Assembly: GCF_020921035.1 (NCBI RefSeq)
Contig: NC_063154.1
Location: forward strand, 6,324,001-6,388,000
Reading direction: 5' to 3'
Source: Rhodamnia argentea
Taxonomy: Eukaryota; Streptophyta; Magnoliopsida; Myrtales; Myrtaceae
DNA: 64,000 bases
Shown here: positions 11,016-23,570 of the stretch, in pieces
Position numbering within the stretch: the first letter of the stretch is position 1
Layout of the letters: every line of letters starts with the position of its first letter
The notes under the pieces: model-generated
The model's input: only the letters and a program-made list of their open reading frames with translations
What the model was told of the DNA's origin: nothing
Databases searched by the model: none
Position numbers and translations under genes: made by a program

Positions 11016-11079
11016 ATGTAATTTAACTGGTCAGAATAGTCTGATTAAAAAAAAAAAAAAAACAGGTGAGAATAGGATT

Positions 11080-12239
11080 AAGTGCTTATGCGTCCTCCCT
11101 CTTCTTTTGTCGCGCTGTTCTTCTGTTCCACACAACCCTAAAGAGGCGAGCTTCGAACCGCAGGCGATGCTCCGACGGCGGTGCCGGTGATAAGCTTCGG
11201 CCAATATTCAGCAACGGTTTCGGATTGGACAAGAGAGAGAGAGGAGGCGGCTCCTAGCGGTGAAGTCGTATAGATCGAGAATCGAACAAAAAAGAAGCGA
11301 ACTGAAGCCGCGGAGAAGCATGGGAACTGAGCTAGGATCGGGGAGATTTGCTCGCTGATGCAGGATTTTATTTTTTTTTGTCGGATGCACTTTTCCTCTT
11401 TATCCCCAGAAACGAAGGCGCGGGTTCCGGTCTCTTCTCCAGCGCTCGGTATAGCTATCTGCCATTTCCTTTTTCCTGGTTTATGCAGATTGCTCTATGA
11501 ACTCTTGCTGTCTGAGTTAGGGTTTTCGAGTGGATCACTTTCTATTTGTCGAAACGATATGTGTATGATAGTGTTTGCGATACTGCCTTGTGTTCCTGGG
11601 CGGGAATACAGATTACTGAAACCGATTGGCGAGAAATTCCCGTCCTTTCCTCTAGTCGCAGGTCCCTGTTTTCGCTTTTTTTAATTTTTCAGAAATCTCG
11701 CGGAATTTCGGTCCGTAAACTTGGCTGAGATATCCCTCGGAGATTGGTTTTTCTGATTTGCCATGCATACAAGAGTTGTAGAGTCATTACTCTATTGATA
11801 TTTATCCTAATGTTGTGTCTGTTAGCTGCAAAAGAGTGAAGATGGAGATGAGCTCTGCTCGTTAGAACTAGTTTAGTGTGTAGGGTCAAGGGGAGCAATA
11901 GTGCTGTGGCAGTCTCTTGGAATATCATCCATTTCGAAGAGAATTGCTCTGCAGCACTATCGCCGTCAGTTACATGTTTATAGTTGACTCTAAGGTTATC
12001 TATCTCTTTTAACGAATTATCGAGTAGAAGTCTAATAATCTCTGTTAAATGAAGTGAGATGTGGTTTCACGTAGTTTAGGACATACATGTCGTTATCACT
12101 TGTGCCTCTTGTTTCTAGCATAAACAAGCACCCGAGAGAAAGCGAGGTATTTGTTGACAGTGGGTGAAAGCCGCTGATAGTTTGAACTATGAGCAGGAAG
12201 CACTTCCCCAAGAAGACCCATCTAAGCATTGATTCCTAG
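11080..12239 (+). promoter_or_regulatory. Promoter and intron-containing 5' leader of KTI12/DRL1
   Basis: There is no coding frame of note in the 1.16 kb before the KTI12 start. The sequence 'acaaccctaaag' at about 11130 is a partial telo-box, a motif common in promoters of translation-related plant genes. The base just before the start codon follows 'cctag', a perfect splice acceptor, so the leader probably contains an intron ending at 12239. The exact transcription start and donor are not determined. Confidence 0.45.
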
Positions 12240-13148
12240 ATGGCGTTGGTTGTGATCTGCGGGCAGCCTTGCAGCGGGAAGTCAACAGCTGCGCTTTGCC
12301 TTGCTGAAGCTCTTAAGGAGTCGGAAGCGAAGCCCATTGTTAGGATAATTGATGAAGGGTCCTTCCACCTCGATCGCAATCAGAGCTATGCTGATATGCC
12401 TGCCGAGAAGAATTTAAGAGGAGTCCTACGGTCTGAAGTGGACAGGTCATTGTCGAAGGAAGACATCGTCATAGTCGATTCTTTGAACAATATCAAAGGC
12501 TACAGATATGAGCTCTGGTGCTTGGCTCGCGCCGCCGGTATAAGGTACTGCGTTGTGTTCTGTGATGCAGAGGAAACGCATTGTCAGAAATGGAATGGGG
12601 AACGCAGGGAAAAGGGAGAAGCTGCATACGACGATAAGATTTTTGAGGATCTGGCAAGAAGATTCGAGAGACCAGATAGAAGAAACCGTTGGGATTCTCC
12701 TTTGTTTGAACTATGGCCACATAATGAGGGAGTGACTAATTCTTCTACTGCCATCGCAGAGGCTGTTTCATACTTAACGAAAAAGGTGGACCCGAAATCG
12801 CGAGACGTCAGGGTTTTGCAGCCGACCATTGCTACGCAGAACACGCGATCTTCGGAAGCAAATTCTCTTTACGAGCTGGACAGGGCAACACAGGAGGTGA
12901 TCAGTGCAGTTGTGGAAGCGCAATCCCAGGCCCTGGGAGGGCCTTCGAATGGGATCTCTGTTGGCGTAGGATTGCCGAATATTACCATATCAAGATCAGT
13001 TGGGCTGCCGGAGCTACGAAGGCTCCGACGAACTTTCATTAAGTTGACGGGGCAAACGAGTTTAAGCGGGCGACCACCACCTTCCGATGCAGAGAGTGCC
13101 AAGCGGATGTTTGTAGACTATTTGAACCGGGAACTAGGTGCTGCTTAA
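12240..13148 (+). CDS. DRL1: KTI12/DRL1-like, Elongator-associated ATPase/tRNA-binding protein
   Basis: A single uninterrupted 302-codon frame. The N-terminus VVICGQPCSGKST (residues 4-16) carries the P-loop. VDSLNNIKGYRYELWC (about residues 79-94) is the Walker B-like DSLNYIKG block typical of KTI12, and RWDSPLFEL lies near residue 155. The length equals the usual plant KTI12/DRL1 length. Family members regulate the Elongator complex, which modifies wobble uridines in tRNA; in Arabidopsis loss (DEFORMED ROOTS AND LEAVES1) disturbs meristem and leaf polarity. The intronless CDS is preceded by a likely leader intron whose acceptor touches the ATG. It is convergent with the methyltransferase gene to the right. 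A candidate poly(A) signal (aataag) lies near 13480. Function is by family; the identification is strong. Confidence 0.95.
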   Translation: MALVVICGQPCSGKSTAALCLAEALKESEAKPIVRIIDEGSFHLDRNQSYADMPAEKNLRGVLRSEVDRSLSKEDIVIVDSLNNIKGYRYELWCLARAAGIRYCVVFCDAEETHCQKWNGERREKGEAAYDDKIFEDLARRFERPDRRNRWDSPLFELWPHNEGVTNSSTAIAEAVSYLTKKVDPKSRDVRVLQPTIATQNTRSSEANSLYELDRATQEVISAVVEAQSQALGGPSNGISVGVGLPNITISRSVGLPELRRLRRTFIKLTGQTSLSGRPPPSDAESAKRMFVDYLNRELGAA

Positions 13149-14383
13149 ACTCGAACAGTTCCGCTACGAGCAATTTCTCAATTTTGTCCCTTCTGGAGTT
13201 ATTTTTCAAGTAATTTTCTAGGTGGGTAAGTTGTTAATGGCCGTGCTCTAATTAGTAAGGATCTGCTGAGAGTGAATACTTGGGTGTCTTGTTTTAGGAT
13301 TGTAAGAAGCAAGATGTGAGCTTTTGTTCTTAATTTGCATGAATTTGCATCGGCTTCCTATTATTTAGTTTCGTTGGTTATGTATAAAGGAATGGCCTCT
13401 ATTTGGTCGAGCGTATACAAATGTAGCCCGCATGTTAATGTGGTATAGAACGATGTATACACTTTTGGTAATTCCAAATCAATAAGAAAACTGCCTTGGA
13501 AACTCTTGTAAGATGCAAATGTTCTCCTTTCCTTTTAGGCCCGGTCTGCTATGAGAAGAAAAGATGGTTCACTGCCTTGTCGTTCACCGGCATTCGGCAG
13601 TCAACCATGTCTAATGACATTATTAAATTAATCAAGCGTGTGCGAAAATAAATGGAAAATAACATATTTAAATGAGTATATATTGATCGTGGCTACTCTT
13701 TAGTTTACCACTTATTTGTTGAATTTTGAAGAGAAGCCCTCGTCATCGCGATTCAAAACGGTTGACAGACCAAAAGCCTACAGGGAGGTGGCTTGAGAGC
13801 AAGGACGAGGGAAGAGGCTTCCTCCTCACTCCTGATCCTGAGGGAATGCTGATCGATGGTTCCCAGTCCCAAAACTTTCTAATTTCTTTTTTTTTTAATT
13901 TTTAGGACATCTAAAAATTATCAGGACAAACGAGAATTTAGTACAAACATATAGATCAATTATCAATCTCAAAATTGATAGGCGGAAAAAAAAATTGGAG
14001 AGACTAAAAAATGAGGAGAACACGAGATGAATGAATTGCTACAGATAGCCTCAACAAAATTCATTGCGGCTGCTTTCTGGGCCAAACCACTGGATCTACA
14101 GTTTGCACACCACATAGTTCAGCCACCGCCGATGTCGAATTTTCCTTTCCAGGGCCGAAGTATATGCCATGCGGAGATTGCGTCGGATGGTTCACTGTCT
14201 AGCAATGACCTGAAAAGAAGAGATCCAAGTCCAGTGAGATCAACCAACTTCAATAGGGGATGCCTGCATTCTCTCTAAAATAGAATGCCCAATACGAAGC
14301 TATAACTAAAGTGAGGATATGAAGAGCATGAGGTTGGGGAAAAAAAGGTTATGCAGCAGCACATAGGCAAATTTCTATCTAGG
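13149..14383. other. Intergenic between convergent genes
   Basis: It holds the KTI12 3' region (to about 13500) and about 900 bases of unassigned AT-rich DNA. Short frames such as 14027-14278 show no recognisable product. Confidence 0.5.
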
Positions 14384-14607
14384 TCCTCACGGAGATGCCA
14401 AACAGAGATGGATTGAGTTGCTGATGAAGCAACTGATGACAGTCGTGCATCTGCTAACTTTGTTCTATAGGGGTGGTGTAAAGTGGCATTCCACATCCTC
14501 ACGGAGATGCCAAACAGAGATGGATTGAGTTGCTGATGAAGTAACTGATGACAGTCGTGCATCTGCTAACTTTGTTCTATAGGGGTGGTGTAAAGTGGCA
14601 TTCCACA
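14384..14607. repeat. 112-bp tandem duplication
   Basis: Two head-to-tail copies with period 112 (14384-14495 and 14496-14607), each running from 'tcctcacggagatgcc' to 'gtggcattccaca'. They differ at only about one position ('gaagcaactg' versus 'gaagtaactg'), so the duplication is recent. It lies just past the stop codon of the methyltransferase gene, probably in its 3' UTR. Confidence 0.9.
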
Positions 14608-14716
14608 TGATGACCAGCTGCAAATTATTAACCTTCGTAGGAGAGTGATCAGAACTACCTGAGCTGAAACACTGTACAGTTCTTGGATGTTGAAAACCTC
14701 TCTGCAGCGGAATCAA

Positions 14717-17700
14717 TCATTTTCTCACAAAAGGTTTCTGACAAACAAGCAGCCGTTGGTCACTGCCATTTTGAAGGTCAATCACACGAGCTTCCCAGCG
14801 TATCTGAGTGGCAAGCATTCTCGCCAGCTCTATAACTCCCATTTTGTCGGATAAGACAACCCACCCCTACAGTTGTGTCAAATGTCAGACATAAAAAAAT
14901 CACTAGTTAGATGAGAAGACCACTATAAGAGTTGACGAAAAGCCTATGCATTAGACGAAATCGCGGTGCCCATACTAACATACATCAAGGATCAAAATAG
15001 TAGATATGTGCAGCTGCATTAAATAGTATATCAGAGAAAGGATGAAAAAGAAAAGAAAGCTATGAACAGCTTTGGATCTGCAAAGCATGAACTAAATGAG
15101 ATATTCTTTATACATTCCAGCAAATGCTATGAGGTATATTTTAGACCGAAAAAGAAAAAGCTACCTCAGGACGCAGAATTCTATCCATTTCCAACAATAA
15201 ATCCATCATGCTGCACCTCTCAGAACTGAGATGAGAAAGTAGACCATTTGCGTGGAGCATATCATAGGTTCGAGAATATGTTGGGAATGGTTCACACCTG
15301 CTTGAAGCATAATAATTACTAGGCTTTCTGCAATCACTTCAAAAGTATATAAAATAAAACAGCAGGAGAGAGAGAGAGAGAGAGAGAGGAATTGGTTTTT
15401 CAAACTAAGAAGCTTGGGACAGCATTTAAAAGTATTTTGAGTTTAAGAAGTACACGAAGAAATAGAAACTGATTATCATAGCTTTTCACAGACCCCTTTC
15501 TCAGTGACACATTTGCAAAGTGACAGATATAGGTGGAGTGACAAGAATACAAGCAGATATATCTTTCTGGGCTAAGTTGGAAGCAAGCAAAGCAACATAG
15601 ATGGAATAACAAAAATCACCATTGCTATGAGGCATCACGACCACCACAATTTCAAACTTTAGAATGTTGAAATATAGCTAAAGGCCATTTTTGTTGTCAA
15701 ATATTGGCAATCGACAAAAAGAAAACTCAGCATTTCTACTGGATAAACAGAGTTTGTTGCTAAGAAAATCCTGATTCTAAAAACAGAAGCTTATAACTGT
15801 TTTTATATCAAAAGCTACTCCCAATCGTACTTACCAATCATGCAAAACACCAGCAAAACCTTGCTCGAGAATGAGAGGCAGTGTATTCTGAGCCCCAACA
15901 GGCACAACATTCATAAGCCAAACTGATTTCTTTTCTTCCAAAAACGCATAATTCAAACCCCCAAAATGAGCATTCATGTCCATAACATTCCGAACCATGT
16001 TAAAGGGAGGCAATGGATCTTCGTCTCCAGGCCTTTTTGGATGGTCAGAAAAAATCAATGGGGTGAGCAGAGACCAATAGTTTTTCAGGGCTGATCTCCA
16101 GTACTGCAGGTCCTCAAAAAAGTCATCAGGTTGAACTCCTACAATGACAGGTTGATCAATAATTGGTTCAGCATTTATACTCTGTCAATAGGGTTGAATA
16201 GTATTGAGGCTGCAAGAAACAGGGAAAAGAAATGGAACAAAGCTGACCATGTAATTCGAGCTCTGCCGAACTCAAATATGGACCTGACGATCTATTCTGA
16301 ATGGGAGTCCAGTGTTTGCTGGAAGTGCCACTAATACATGAAACAAGGGGCTGATAGTATGATTGTAGATCATGTCCTTTACAAAGGGGTATGGCAGCCT
16401 GCTTCCTATTAGAATATTAAGGAGAAAGGTCAATATAAGACGAAGGATCCAACTGAAATCATGGAATTCAGAGACCTGATCTCATGAGAAACATCAACAG
16501 TATAAGTCTATGCAGAAGCTACTCACCGGGATTTATAGCTGTTTGCTTCCACAGTTTTTTGCCATATGAAAGTATCATCTTGCTGAGCCAGAAGACTCCA
16601 ACAAAGTTCATCCGCAAACTTTTCCAGGGGAATAACCATGTTTGCCTTCTTTGTACTCAATGAACTTCCCTGTGCCTTATTCACCGGAGCAGTTAAAACA
16701 AAGTAACCTCCAGGTCTCAGTAGCCGATCTACTTCTAAAAGGAAAATCCCATCTGCTTCAAAAAATGATAGTCAGCAAGTAGCTCCACTAAAAAATGTTA
16801 TGGCCTATCGTGAGCTAAAAGAAACAGCTTTAAGCATTTACCAACATAATGCATATTTTGTCAAGATTACTTCAGAAATTCTTACTGTTATGTGTTCTTT
16901 TATTGGAGATTTATTTAGCTTAGACTTGTTCAACAGAAAACCATGTCTTTCCCGCGATACGACCATTTGCATCAAAACCAAGCAACAAGGTCCCTGGTTC
17001 CACCTATATCAGTTTCTTACCTCTACAGACCAACATCTTAACAGAGCAAACTTGACACATTGATAACACACAAGAAGAAAAAAGCAAACCTAGATGAACT
17101 CGTGATTGATCTTTGTTAAAAACATTAGACAGTTTCTCAAAAATGAATCTTTTTTGCTCATCATCGTTAGACCTTAAACCCTCACCGTTTTGGATCAAAA
17201 AACTTTCTGCTTGAGATCTCCGCCCCAGACACCTCCATAGTTTAATATCATTTGCAAGTGAAGGACACACACCGCAGTCTTTGTCTCCAACAAATCAACA
17301 AGGAGCACCCACCATCAACATTTTCACAGTCCAGGAGCAAAGCTCCATTTCAGAATGAAAAATATGAGATTGTTGTTTTCCTGAACTGTTGGGCTTATTA
17401 AAGAGGGGGAGACAATATGCAACAAGTAAATGGAAAAGATGAAACCTTGAAAAGCACCTCGGCAGAGTTGTTAGTTTCATGATTAAAAACAAGAAATTTT
17501 GCTCAAGTGTAGTACTTAATTGTGGCTTTTGGACTTCTTGTCTTCAATGGTGACCCTAATGGGTCAATGAAGAGAGGCATTAGGCTTTGGACACAGACAG
17601 CAACTTGGACAACAATCTCACACCCCCATTAAAGCTTATTTGCCACTATTCTATGGGCCCATTCATTGAACAGGCCTGCTCAACATGACGATAGCTTATG

Positions 17701-19283
17701 CTGAATGGTTGAACAAATGCCATCTTACACTGCACTGGTTTGAACTCATTGCTTCAAAGAAAATCAGCTCCTACCACAGGTTCCAACAATTTCCAGAGAG
17801 TCTTTTGCTTATCACGGAGCAAGAGACCATAAACCAATCAAATCCAATATGGAAATCATCACTATAACAGCTAAATACTGCTAGAAATTTCTTTAACTAT
17901 ACCAGTTCAGCAATATATTCAACAGAAAACTAACAAGGGAAAAGCAGAATTTCAATTAGTTAAGCGACTGAAAAGTACCTTTGTCATCCCAAACAATTCC
18001 ACATTGAGCACAGTGAACCATGTCGTATGACAGCGTAGGATATGGAAGTTGCCGAGAAACAAAGTTGCCAATGATTGCAGGAAGACCTCTCTCGAGGGCC
18101 ATTTGAACTTGGCTACCAGTTGCCTCATATGCCGCAACACAAACAGCCATGACCTTTAAAGATAGTAAATGCGACCCAAAACTGCCAAAACCACAACCGA
18201 TATCCAGCACTGTGCGCACCTGCAAGTTGTATATCCGAAGAATGATATGTTACTCCCTATGGCAGAAAAGTGGGGATTTTAGAAAGAAAGACTAGGAACA
18301 AAAAAGTTTATGGCATGTGACGGTTGCCACTACAATTTAGCACTAGATTAAAAGCCAGTGCATACAAAATCACACTATAGCTCACTTTAGAGATTCTCCG
18401 GCACAGAAATATATGTATCAAAGTGATATATTGAGATAAAAAGAAGAGTTACCCCTGCTTGGATTAATTCTGTGTCACTGCCCAATCCTAGCATCTCTGC
18501 GATTTGGCGTGAATAGTCTTTGACACCGTCAAAGATTGAACCATCGTCAGAGTGGAAAGCAATTTGATTTTCTTCCAGCAGCATCATCCTAGACAGCTCA
18601 AGAAAATAGACGCAGGAATGTGAGTCAAATTCATGAAAGAGCTACAAGAAATCACTACAATCTGGATAAAGTGACAAGTTATTGAGACAGGAGTAGTTTA
18701 TTAGCCCAAGGAGGAATGTGGAACGTTTCCTGCTTCACAACATCTGTTCTAGCTTAAGTGAGAAGATGGACCTTTTAGTCATGCTTCCTGAAGAAAGAAA
18801 CTGGTCCTTCGTAATCTTCACATTTCCACTCCATATCACATCCCGACCAGATGGCCACCTGAGAGGAATCTTATATTCTTTTGGAGGGCGAACCAAACAG
18901 CGTTCTACTACTCTTGACAGCTCGCAGTGACGATCGAACTCCTCCCCGTCCTTATATCCAGCCAACATATTTGCAGAGACATTGTAGCAGGGAACAAAGT
19001 TCTCCCTCTCTTTGCCACATAGACCGAGTTCCTTTACCCGACCAGCACCCCCCGAAAGGGATTTTAGTTCCAAATAATCAACAGCAGCTTGCTCCTTTAG
19101 CTTTCTATAGTTCGTATAGATGTCAGGTGCCGGAGTGGAAGTTGCAGCTTCAAATGCATTTGATGAAGACGACCCCAAGAGAGTGATTAGTGCTAATACA
19201 CTAATAAGGCACAAGACTAACCAACTGATTGGTGGCCTTGGGCCAAGAACGAGAGCTAGCTTATTTAACCAGGGGGTTCTCAT
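14717..19283 (-). CDS. QUL: QUASIMODO2-LIKE (PMT-type) Golgi methyltransferase
   Basis: Eight coding exons: 18772-19283, 18453-18588, 17979-18219, 16527-16752, 16248-16405, 15835-16138, 15165-15297, 14717-14866. They sum to 1860 nt (619 aa) in one frame with canonical splice sites. The ATG at 19281-19283 is preferred to an upstream TTG. The protein is a type II membrane protein with one transmembrane segment at about residues 19-37, then a lumenal putative SAM-dependent methyltransferase domain (Pfam Methyltransf_29). [12 protein letters not shown] (about residues 220-231) is the SAM-binding motif [17 protein letters not shown] and the C-terminal [24 protein letters not shown] and VCQKPF are family signatures. 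The closest group I recognise is Arabidopsis QUL1/QUL2, thought to act in homogalacturonan methylation in the Golgi. A TATA box is at 20213-20220. Nothing looks broken. Confidence 0.95.
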
Positions 19284-19289
19284 GCCCAA

Positions 19290-20212
19290 AGTTTGTGCAA
19301 GCCCGTCCAGAACCCAAGATATAAGTCCCCTACGTCACCAATTCTGTCTTTCTAATCCTCCAGAAAATAAGAAATCTGCGATCTATCATGAAACACATAA
19401 ACTTCGCATACTACCATGTACCTCACAGTTCATCTGAGCATTCCCTTTCGTGTCTTGCAAACTGAAGAGAATGAATCTCCGGCACTAAATTATGCCATCA
19501 GTCACATGGGATCAGCAGAATCTCCGAAATCAGAGTTCACTCAAGTCCCACGAGCATGTCAGAAATGACGAAATCCCGAAAAACCCCAGAAAAAGGGCCA
19601 GAATTAATCCCGATTCCTTAACCAACAGCTTATCCTCGGAATCTCCAACCTACAGAAAGCTCGAGTCGATCCCAATTGTGCTCCAGATAGATCCTGCACA
19701 GAACAGTCAAATGATTTAACAAGTCACGACTGTTCCGTCTGAGCTCGCGATGCCACTGATCCTCTCAAAATGAGCACAACAACAACAACAACAACAACAA
19801 AAAAAGAGGAACACCGCATCAAATTAGACACAACACAGCAAGCCTCGTACTCCGAACAATTCAGTCCTCCGCCAGTCCCTCAGCTTAACCGAACACGAAC
19901 GCAATCAGATCAACGCATCATCGCCCAGCACAGCACCGCATTGTCATTCAGATCCGAGATCAGATCAAGGAAAGGCAACCAGGAACTCACCGGCCCCGAG
20001 CTCTATCAATGGCGCCGCATAGGGCTCGGGAAAAAAACGCGATAGCCGCGGCTCGAACTCGGAAGTCGAAAGGAATTCAATCCGCAACCGAGCGTGAGGG
20101 TGCTATATTTCAGGCGAGTGCAGTTACCCAACATCGACCACTTCCTTTTCCACCTTCTTCCTCTTCTTCTTCTTCCCGTGGATTCACATGGAGGATGAAG
20201 GAGAGAGAGGTT
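19290..20212 (-). promoter_or_regulatory. 5' leader of the QUL gene, probably with an intron
   Basis: There is no long real frame between the ATG at 19283 and the TATA box at 20213. A good minus-strand donor (CCG/GTGAGT) sits near 19990 and acceptor-like CAG sites lie near 19435, suggesting a leader intron. A short (ACA)n run is at about 19776-19800. Confidence 0.45.
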
Positions 20213-20220
20213 CTTATATA
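20213..20220 (-). promoter_or_regulatory. TATA box of the QUL methyltransferase gene
   Basis: The minus strand reads TATATAAG. It lies 930 bases upstream of the start codon, matching a leader with an intron. Transcription would begin near 20185. Confidence 0.5.
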
Positions 20221-20439
20221 TGCGTGTGCAGACTTTTTTGGTTCTCCTTCCTTGGAATTCCCCGAATCAGATCCAGAGGCTCGCTTATTTAGACAGAACG
20301 AACAGGGCATTTTCGTTGGTTTTACTTTTCCTCAAAAAAAAAAAAAAATTAGTTTAATATTAATAGAACCGCGACAGGGAATGATTTGTCTTCTAATGTT
20401 GTTTGCGGTTTGTTTGGCTTTGGCATTTCATGCTTTTAC

Positions 20440-20998
20440 CCTGTCTTATTAAAATAATCGCGATTGCTTTAATTAGTTCTCTTGAAGACATAATAAATTG
20501 ACCGATATGTTATAATTTTCAAGATACTTTATATTTTCGTAAAATGTGTTGTTAATCAAATTCAAATTCAAACGGCGGTATAATGAGATGCTGGTTAAGC
20601 GCAAATAACATGAGAGACTAATTTTAATTCTTAAAGATATCGGGCGATCATAACACACGTTAAAAAAAAAGCCAATTAATTGAAATTTCGTTTAGGCTTT
20701 TGTGATTTCAATATTTTAACGACGCGATTCCGTTAAACAAATTTTTTTTATATATTTTTTGTGTTCGGTAGCTACGCTACAGATCTGTGGGACAGCTGAT
20801 GTCGTGTGCACGATTCGAATCACACGAGGGGGCGCGACGGCCGAGATCGCCACCGTGGGTTCCGTGCACATGTGGGACGAGCGGTTGAGATTCAGCCGTC
20901 AGAGGTGATGGACGACGGGCTGTGTCGTCCTTGATCGTAGCCCCATTTGTTTTTTTTGGTAAGGATCGTAGCCCCATTTGTTTCCTTATAGAGTTTTG
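20440..20998. other. Intergenic, with a 34-bp-spaced direct repeat
   Basis: Mostly unassigned. The phrase 'gatcgtagccccatttgttt' occurs twice, at about 20932 and 20966, separated by a T-rich spacer. A GC-richer patch (about 20790-20930) contains 'cgattcgaatcacacg', resembling a pol III B-box, but no tRNA or SINE structure could be built around it. Confidence 0.5.
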
Positions 20999-21433
20999 GG
21001 AAAAAGCCATCAATAATCCTAAACTATGTCCTTTGTGACACATTTACCCCAAACTTTTCTTTGTGACACAAAAAACCCTAAACTTATATGCATGTAACAC
21101 ATTTACCCCAAACTTGTGCTCGTGTGACATATTTACCCCGAAATATTTTTTTGTGACATCAAAAATCCTAAACTTATATTCGTGTGACACATTTAGCTCA
21201 AAGTTTTGAGGTAAATGTGTCACACGAATATAAGTTTAGGATTTTTGATGTCACAAAAAAATATTTCGGGGTACATATGTCACACGGGTATAAGTTTAGG
21301 GTTTTCAATGTCACGAGAAAAAGTTTGGGGTAAATGTGTCACATGAGTGAAAGTTTGGGATTTTTGGTGTCACAAAAAAAAGTTTAGGGTAAATGTGTTA
21401 CGATTGGCATAGTTCGGGGTTTTTAGTGGTTTT
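20999..21433. repeat. Large near-regular palindrome (fold-back element), about 435 bp
   Basis: The two arms, each about 205-215 bases, meet near 21206. The left arm repeats 'gtgacacatttaccccaaac' and 'gacatcaaaaatcctaaac'; the right arm reads back the complement ('gtttaggatttttgatgtc', 'gtaaatgtgtcac'). Each arm is itself built of about four imperfect 45-base units. The outer ends are 'gggaaaaagcc' and 'ggttttttccc'. It is noncoding; transcribed, it would fold into one long hairpin. A more decayed relative lies in the X8-protein gene intron at 42.79-43.17 kb. Confidence 0.85.
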
Positions 21434-22585
21434 TTCCCTATAGTTTTCTTTATATTGATTTATTATCATTCTAATGACAGATTAAGCAAAGGAATTTTAG
21501 ACAGAAAAAAAAACCAAAGGAATTATTTAGGAGTTTCCAAATGGAGGGCTTTAGATCCGCTGATTGTGTCAGATTGGATAATGAATGCGATTGCGTTGGA
21601 CATTTTCGATGGGTCAAGAATAGCGATTCATGTCCAAAAAAGGTTAGCGATCACATCACATTTAGATTTGGCAATAATATTTTGCGTAGGAAAGCGACCT
21701 CTAAATTGATACATATATATATATGTATATATACAAGTTTAGAATATATGATTAATTATTGTTGACTAGAATTTTAGATAAAAGTCGTAGTCACAATGAG
21801 ATATAAATGAATTAGTCAATTCAATTGAAACATAAGTGTAGGGAAAAAGGAAGAAAAAGAGAGCCCAATTTATCATCATATGTAGGCGGGGCATTGATTC
21901 TGGGTTGAATCGGGAACGACCGAACCGGTCGAGTCCGAGTAGTTTTCCCCGTGCGAAATCGGACCGGCGGACCGAACCAACAGAACCGGGAGAGAGAACC
22001 TAAATTAAAATCAGGGCTCTCTCTTCTTTTAGACCTCAACCTTCTCCTCGCTGCTCGAAGAGGCCTCGCTCTCAGTTGTTCCTGGCCAATTCGCTTCCGG
22101 TCCGTGATTCTCCATTCAGGTTTTAATCCTCTCCGCGTTTGACAGCCAATCGCACAATGCTTGAGAAGTTTAGCTGCATATATCCATTCAGTCATATAAA
22201 AAAATTTATATAAGAAGAAAATCCGATCTCAAGGTCAGTGGGGTCATTTCCTGAGGAATTCCACATATAGAAAACCAACCATATGCCGATTGACCCAAAA
22301 AAGGATCACCTCCAATCATTACACGACATATCTTTGAAAATTCGTAACTTTCCTTTTGCGGTTTTTCTTCAATAAGCGATACTCCTTAGCAGGATTATCA
22401 TATAATGCTCGTTTGAACCGAGGTAGTAATATATTAATCCGTAACGAAATATATGCCTTTTTTAGGGTAGACATTTCGGATGCACGATGATATGATTGAT
22501 GTGATTCTTTGGATAAGAGTGATAAAGATAGGAAAAAAGGAAAATGGAAGGAGGGGTAAAATTTACGGTTGAGGGGCGCGATTAG
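21434..22585. other. Intergenic, no gene recognised
   Basis: About 1.15 kb. The part at 21900-22190 is more GC-rich, includes 'gaaccggtcgag' phrases and has open frames on both strands, but none resembles a known protein. A TA-repeat of about 20 bases lies at 21710-21730. Confidence 0.45.
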
Positions 22586-23163
22586 GAAAATTGTCAAAAA
22601 AAAAGTCTTAAATATTTTACACTTTTACCAATTTAATTATAAACTTTTTAAGTTTGTCGATTCAATCCTAAACCTTTTCGACTTTTACCGATTCGGTTCT
22701 ATTGACCGAAAATTACTGATGTGGACGTTGGTCATACTACGTGGCACCACCAGCGCTGATGTGGATAATTTTTTAATATTTTTATTTTTATATTTTTTTT
22801 GTTTTTTCCTCTCTTTTTTTTCCTTTTTCCCTTTTCCATTTTTTTCCTCTACCGACCTCAAGCAAGGGCGACCCTCGCCCCGAGGCCGAGAGGGCAGCCC
22901 TCGCATGAAGCTGGCAAAGGTTGACGCCGATGGAGGGAGAAAAAGGAAAAGGGAAAAATAAATAAATAAATAAAATACTTGAAAAATATCAAAATGATAT
23001 TAAAAGATATCTACGTCGGTGCCGGGTGCTACGTAGGACGGTTAGTGTTTTACATCGTTGATTTCTGACCAATAGGATTGAATCAGTAAAAAATAAAAAG
23101 GTTTAGAATTGAATTGACAAAAATACAAAAGGTTTAGCACTTTTTTGACAATTTTCCTAAATG
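22586..23163. repeat. Family A MITE, complete, about 580 bp
   Basis: The ends 'taggaaaattgtcaaaaaa' and 'ttttttgacaattttccta' are inverted matches of about 19 bases. The arms also pair through 'tgatgtggacgttggtc' and 'cggttagtgttttacatcg'. The GC-rich core at 22855-22930 matches the position of the core in other copies. Confidence 0.8.
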
Positions 23164-23239
23164 CGTTTAGTTTAATTCTTGCCTAATATGCTATAACATA
23201 CTCAAAAGTTATTCATGCAAGTGGAATCCTCTAATTTAT

Positions 23240-23570
23240 TTATTTGAGTAACTATGCCAATTTGATCCAAAACCTTTTAATGATTTGCCAAACTAGTCCT
23301 AAACCTTTTCACGAATTACCAACTTAGCCCTTCCGGCCAATTACTCAAACAAACCGTTAAGGACTAAAATAGCAAATTTTCAAAAAATTTAGGACTAAAT
23401 TGGTAAAATTTCAAAAGATTTAAGACTAAATTGGTATAATTGAAAGGTTTAGCACTGAATTCACAAATTGTCAAAAGGTTTAGAACTAAATTGGCACAAT
23501 TGAAAGGTTTATGACTGAATTGACACACGTGCAATAGGTTTAGGGCTTTTTTGGTAATTACCCCGAAAGG
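23240..23570. repeat. Short family A derivative
   Basis: The left part ('caatttgatccaaaacc', 'aactagtcctaaacc') and right part ('aggtttagaactaaattgg', 'ataggtttagggcttttttgg') are inverted relatives without the GC-rich core, with extra tandem copies of the 'ggactaaattgg' unit on the right. Confidence 0.6.

Noticed and set aside
19881-20310. Open frames overlapping the QUL leader
   Set aside because: They lie between the TATA box and start codon of the QUL gene; peptides are low-complexity with no family match.
20790-20850. Possible tRNA or SINE from a B-box-like 'cgattcgaatc'
   Set aside because: No matching A-box at the right distance and no cloverleaf.
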